From Pseudanabaena sp. SR411 (GTDB lineage Bacteria > Cyanobacteriota > Cyanobacteriia > Pseudanabaenales > Pseudanabaenaceae), in the NCBI RefSeq assembly GCF_002251945.1, contig NZ_NDHW01000115.1:27667-91666 (forward strand): 64,000 bases of DNA. The letters run 5' to 3'. Positions 63,387-64,000 of this stretch are shown piece by piece (the stretch's first letter is position 1; each line of letters starts with the position of its first letter). The notes beneath the pieces are model-generated. The model did not search any database and was not told where the DNA came from. It saw nothing but the letters and a program-made list of their open reading frames with translations. Position numbers and translations under genes: made by a program.

Positions 63387-63836
63387 ATGACTAGTGTTGT
63401 TATAGAAAATTCTCAAGAAAAATCCATTCATAGCTCAGAGTCAATTCCTCAACTGACCCTAGAGCAATTTTTGAACTTACCAGAAAATGATGAAAGTTAT
63501 GAACTAATTGATGGAGAAGCAATTAAAAAAATGTCACCAAAATTTTTTCACTCCCGATTAACAAGTGCTTTTTGGTCTGAGTTATCAGGTTGGTCTCATG
63601 GGATTGGACAAGTATCGATTGAATGGTCAGTAATTCTAAAACGACGAGGTAAAGATTGGGTTCCTGTGCCTGATTTGCTATATGTATCTTATGATCGCCT
63701 TGCCGCAGATTGGCGTGAGGATACGCCATGTCCCGTATTGCCAGAGTTAGTGATTGAGATTGTATCGCCTGATCAAACTTTTAATCAGTTAGCCCAGAAA
63801 GCGACGGATTATCTCAGTGCAGGAGGGGAAAGAGTA
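63387..63836 (+). CDS. Uma2-family endonuclease, 5' exon interrupted by an intron
   Basis: About 150 residues of a PD-(D/E)xK Uma2-family protein: SYELIDGEAIKKMSP, WSVILKRRGKDWVPVPDLLY and PELVIEIVSPDQTFNQLAQK. The family usually has about 190-200 residues with a RVWVV-type strand after KATDYL. Here coding breaks just after GERV, where GTGCG of a group II intron begins at 63837; translation without splicing would end 4 codons later. The downstream exon is outside the window. Shine-Dalgarno AGGAGG (63375-63380) precedes ATG 63387. Confidence 0.75.
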
Positions 63837-64000
63837 GTGCGATTCGTTTGATGGTGAATCACGGTAATCAGTCCGTACATAACCATCAGAGCCAAGTCTC
63901 CCAAGACTAGCTTAACTGTCCAGACGATGAAGGTGCAAGCCCTTCCGTCTAAACTCAAGACTGACTCCTTATCTGCCCTCGATAGCCCGACTCGGTTACG
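63837..64000 (+). mobile_element. Group II intron, 5' end (runs off window)
   Basis: The boundary GTGCGATTCG fits the group II GUGYG 5' splice consensus. The following 160 bases (CATAACCATCAGAGCCAAGT, CTCCCAAGACTAGCTTAACT) look like cyanobacterial group II intron domain I. It starts exactly where the Uma2 reading frame stops being Uma2-like. The intron-encoded protein and the 3' end are not in the window. Confidence 0.7.

Overview
The window is chromosomal DNA from a cyanobacterium. Direct signs are psbZ, an orange carotenoid protein (OCP) with its fluorescence recovery protein (FRP), crtW, crtB and crtP, menA, rpaB, an Hli protein, lspA and a glycine-rich RRM protein, together with the many gcgatcgc octamers typical of cyanobacterial genomes. 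Very long perfect intergenic palindromes and the gene set suggest a Pseudanabaena-like filamentous lineage, but this is an inference without a database search.

Layout: 1-10.8 kb holds core genes: the start of rne with an AT-rich leader, a double histidine phosphatase, psbZ-ribH, an Rrf2 regulator with a 53-residue membrane peptide, an ECF sigma factor with its anti-sigma and an HtrA protease, an FHA-TPR protein and cbiB. A NACHT NTPase lies at 10.9-13.0 kb. A protoglobin / V4R-like / roadblock / MglA-like GTPase / PATAN signalling cassette follows at 13.5-16.6 kb, then cobyric acid synthase. An accessory islet at 18.3-24.2 kb contains decayed xisH and xisI (xisI is split by a small palindromic transposon-like element), a DUF433/DUF5615 pair, a NACHT-HEAT protein, a small neighbour sharing an N/G-rich motif with it, and a pentapeptide protein. 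Metabolic genes fill 24.4-38 kb: a GGR-family reductase, a pterin-glucosyltransferase-like enzyme, an aldo/keto reductase, a SOUL protein, a fused 5-oxoprolinase, an Hpt-like protein lacking its histidine, and a 1475-residue membrane protein. Two of these large genes carry in-frame intergenic-type repeats.

From 38.0 to 45.2 kb a minus-strand cluster encodes peptidoglycan-active enzymes (M15 peptidase, GH19 lysozyme/chitinase, amidase), a broken BNR/Ycf48-like gene, serine hydrolases and unknown proteins. The M15 and GH19 enzymes share an unassigned N-terminal module. A divergent 14-bladed NB-ARC/WD40 protein follows across an intergenic region with four AAGGTC direct repeats. The 49.9-55.1 kb block is a carotenoid and photoprotection cluster: frp, ocp, crtW and, convergently, crtP-crtB. 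From 55.3 kb: menA with a glycosyltransferase, rpaB divergent from an hli gene, lspA, a ParA/McdB-like pair, an RRM protein, a HerA-like ATPase, and a Uma2 gene interrupted by the 5' end of a group II intron that runs off the window.

The best candidates for new biology are a mobile palindromic element with TA target duplication whose insertion into xisI can be undone on paper to restore the frame; repeat families that persist inside open reading frames; the NLR-like gene whose terminal motif recurs in its neighbour; and the peptidoglycan-hydrolase cluster with a shared N-terminal module. No tRNA, rRNA or CRISPR array was recognised.
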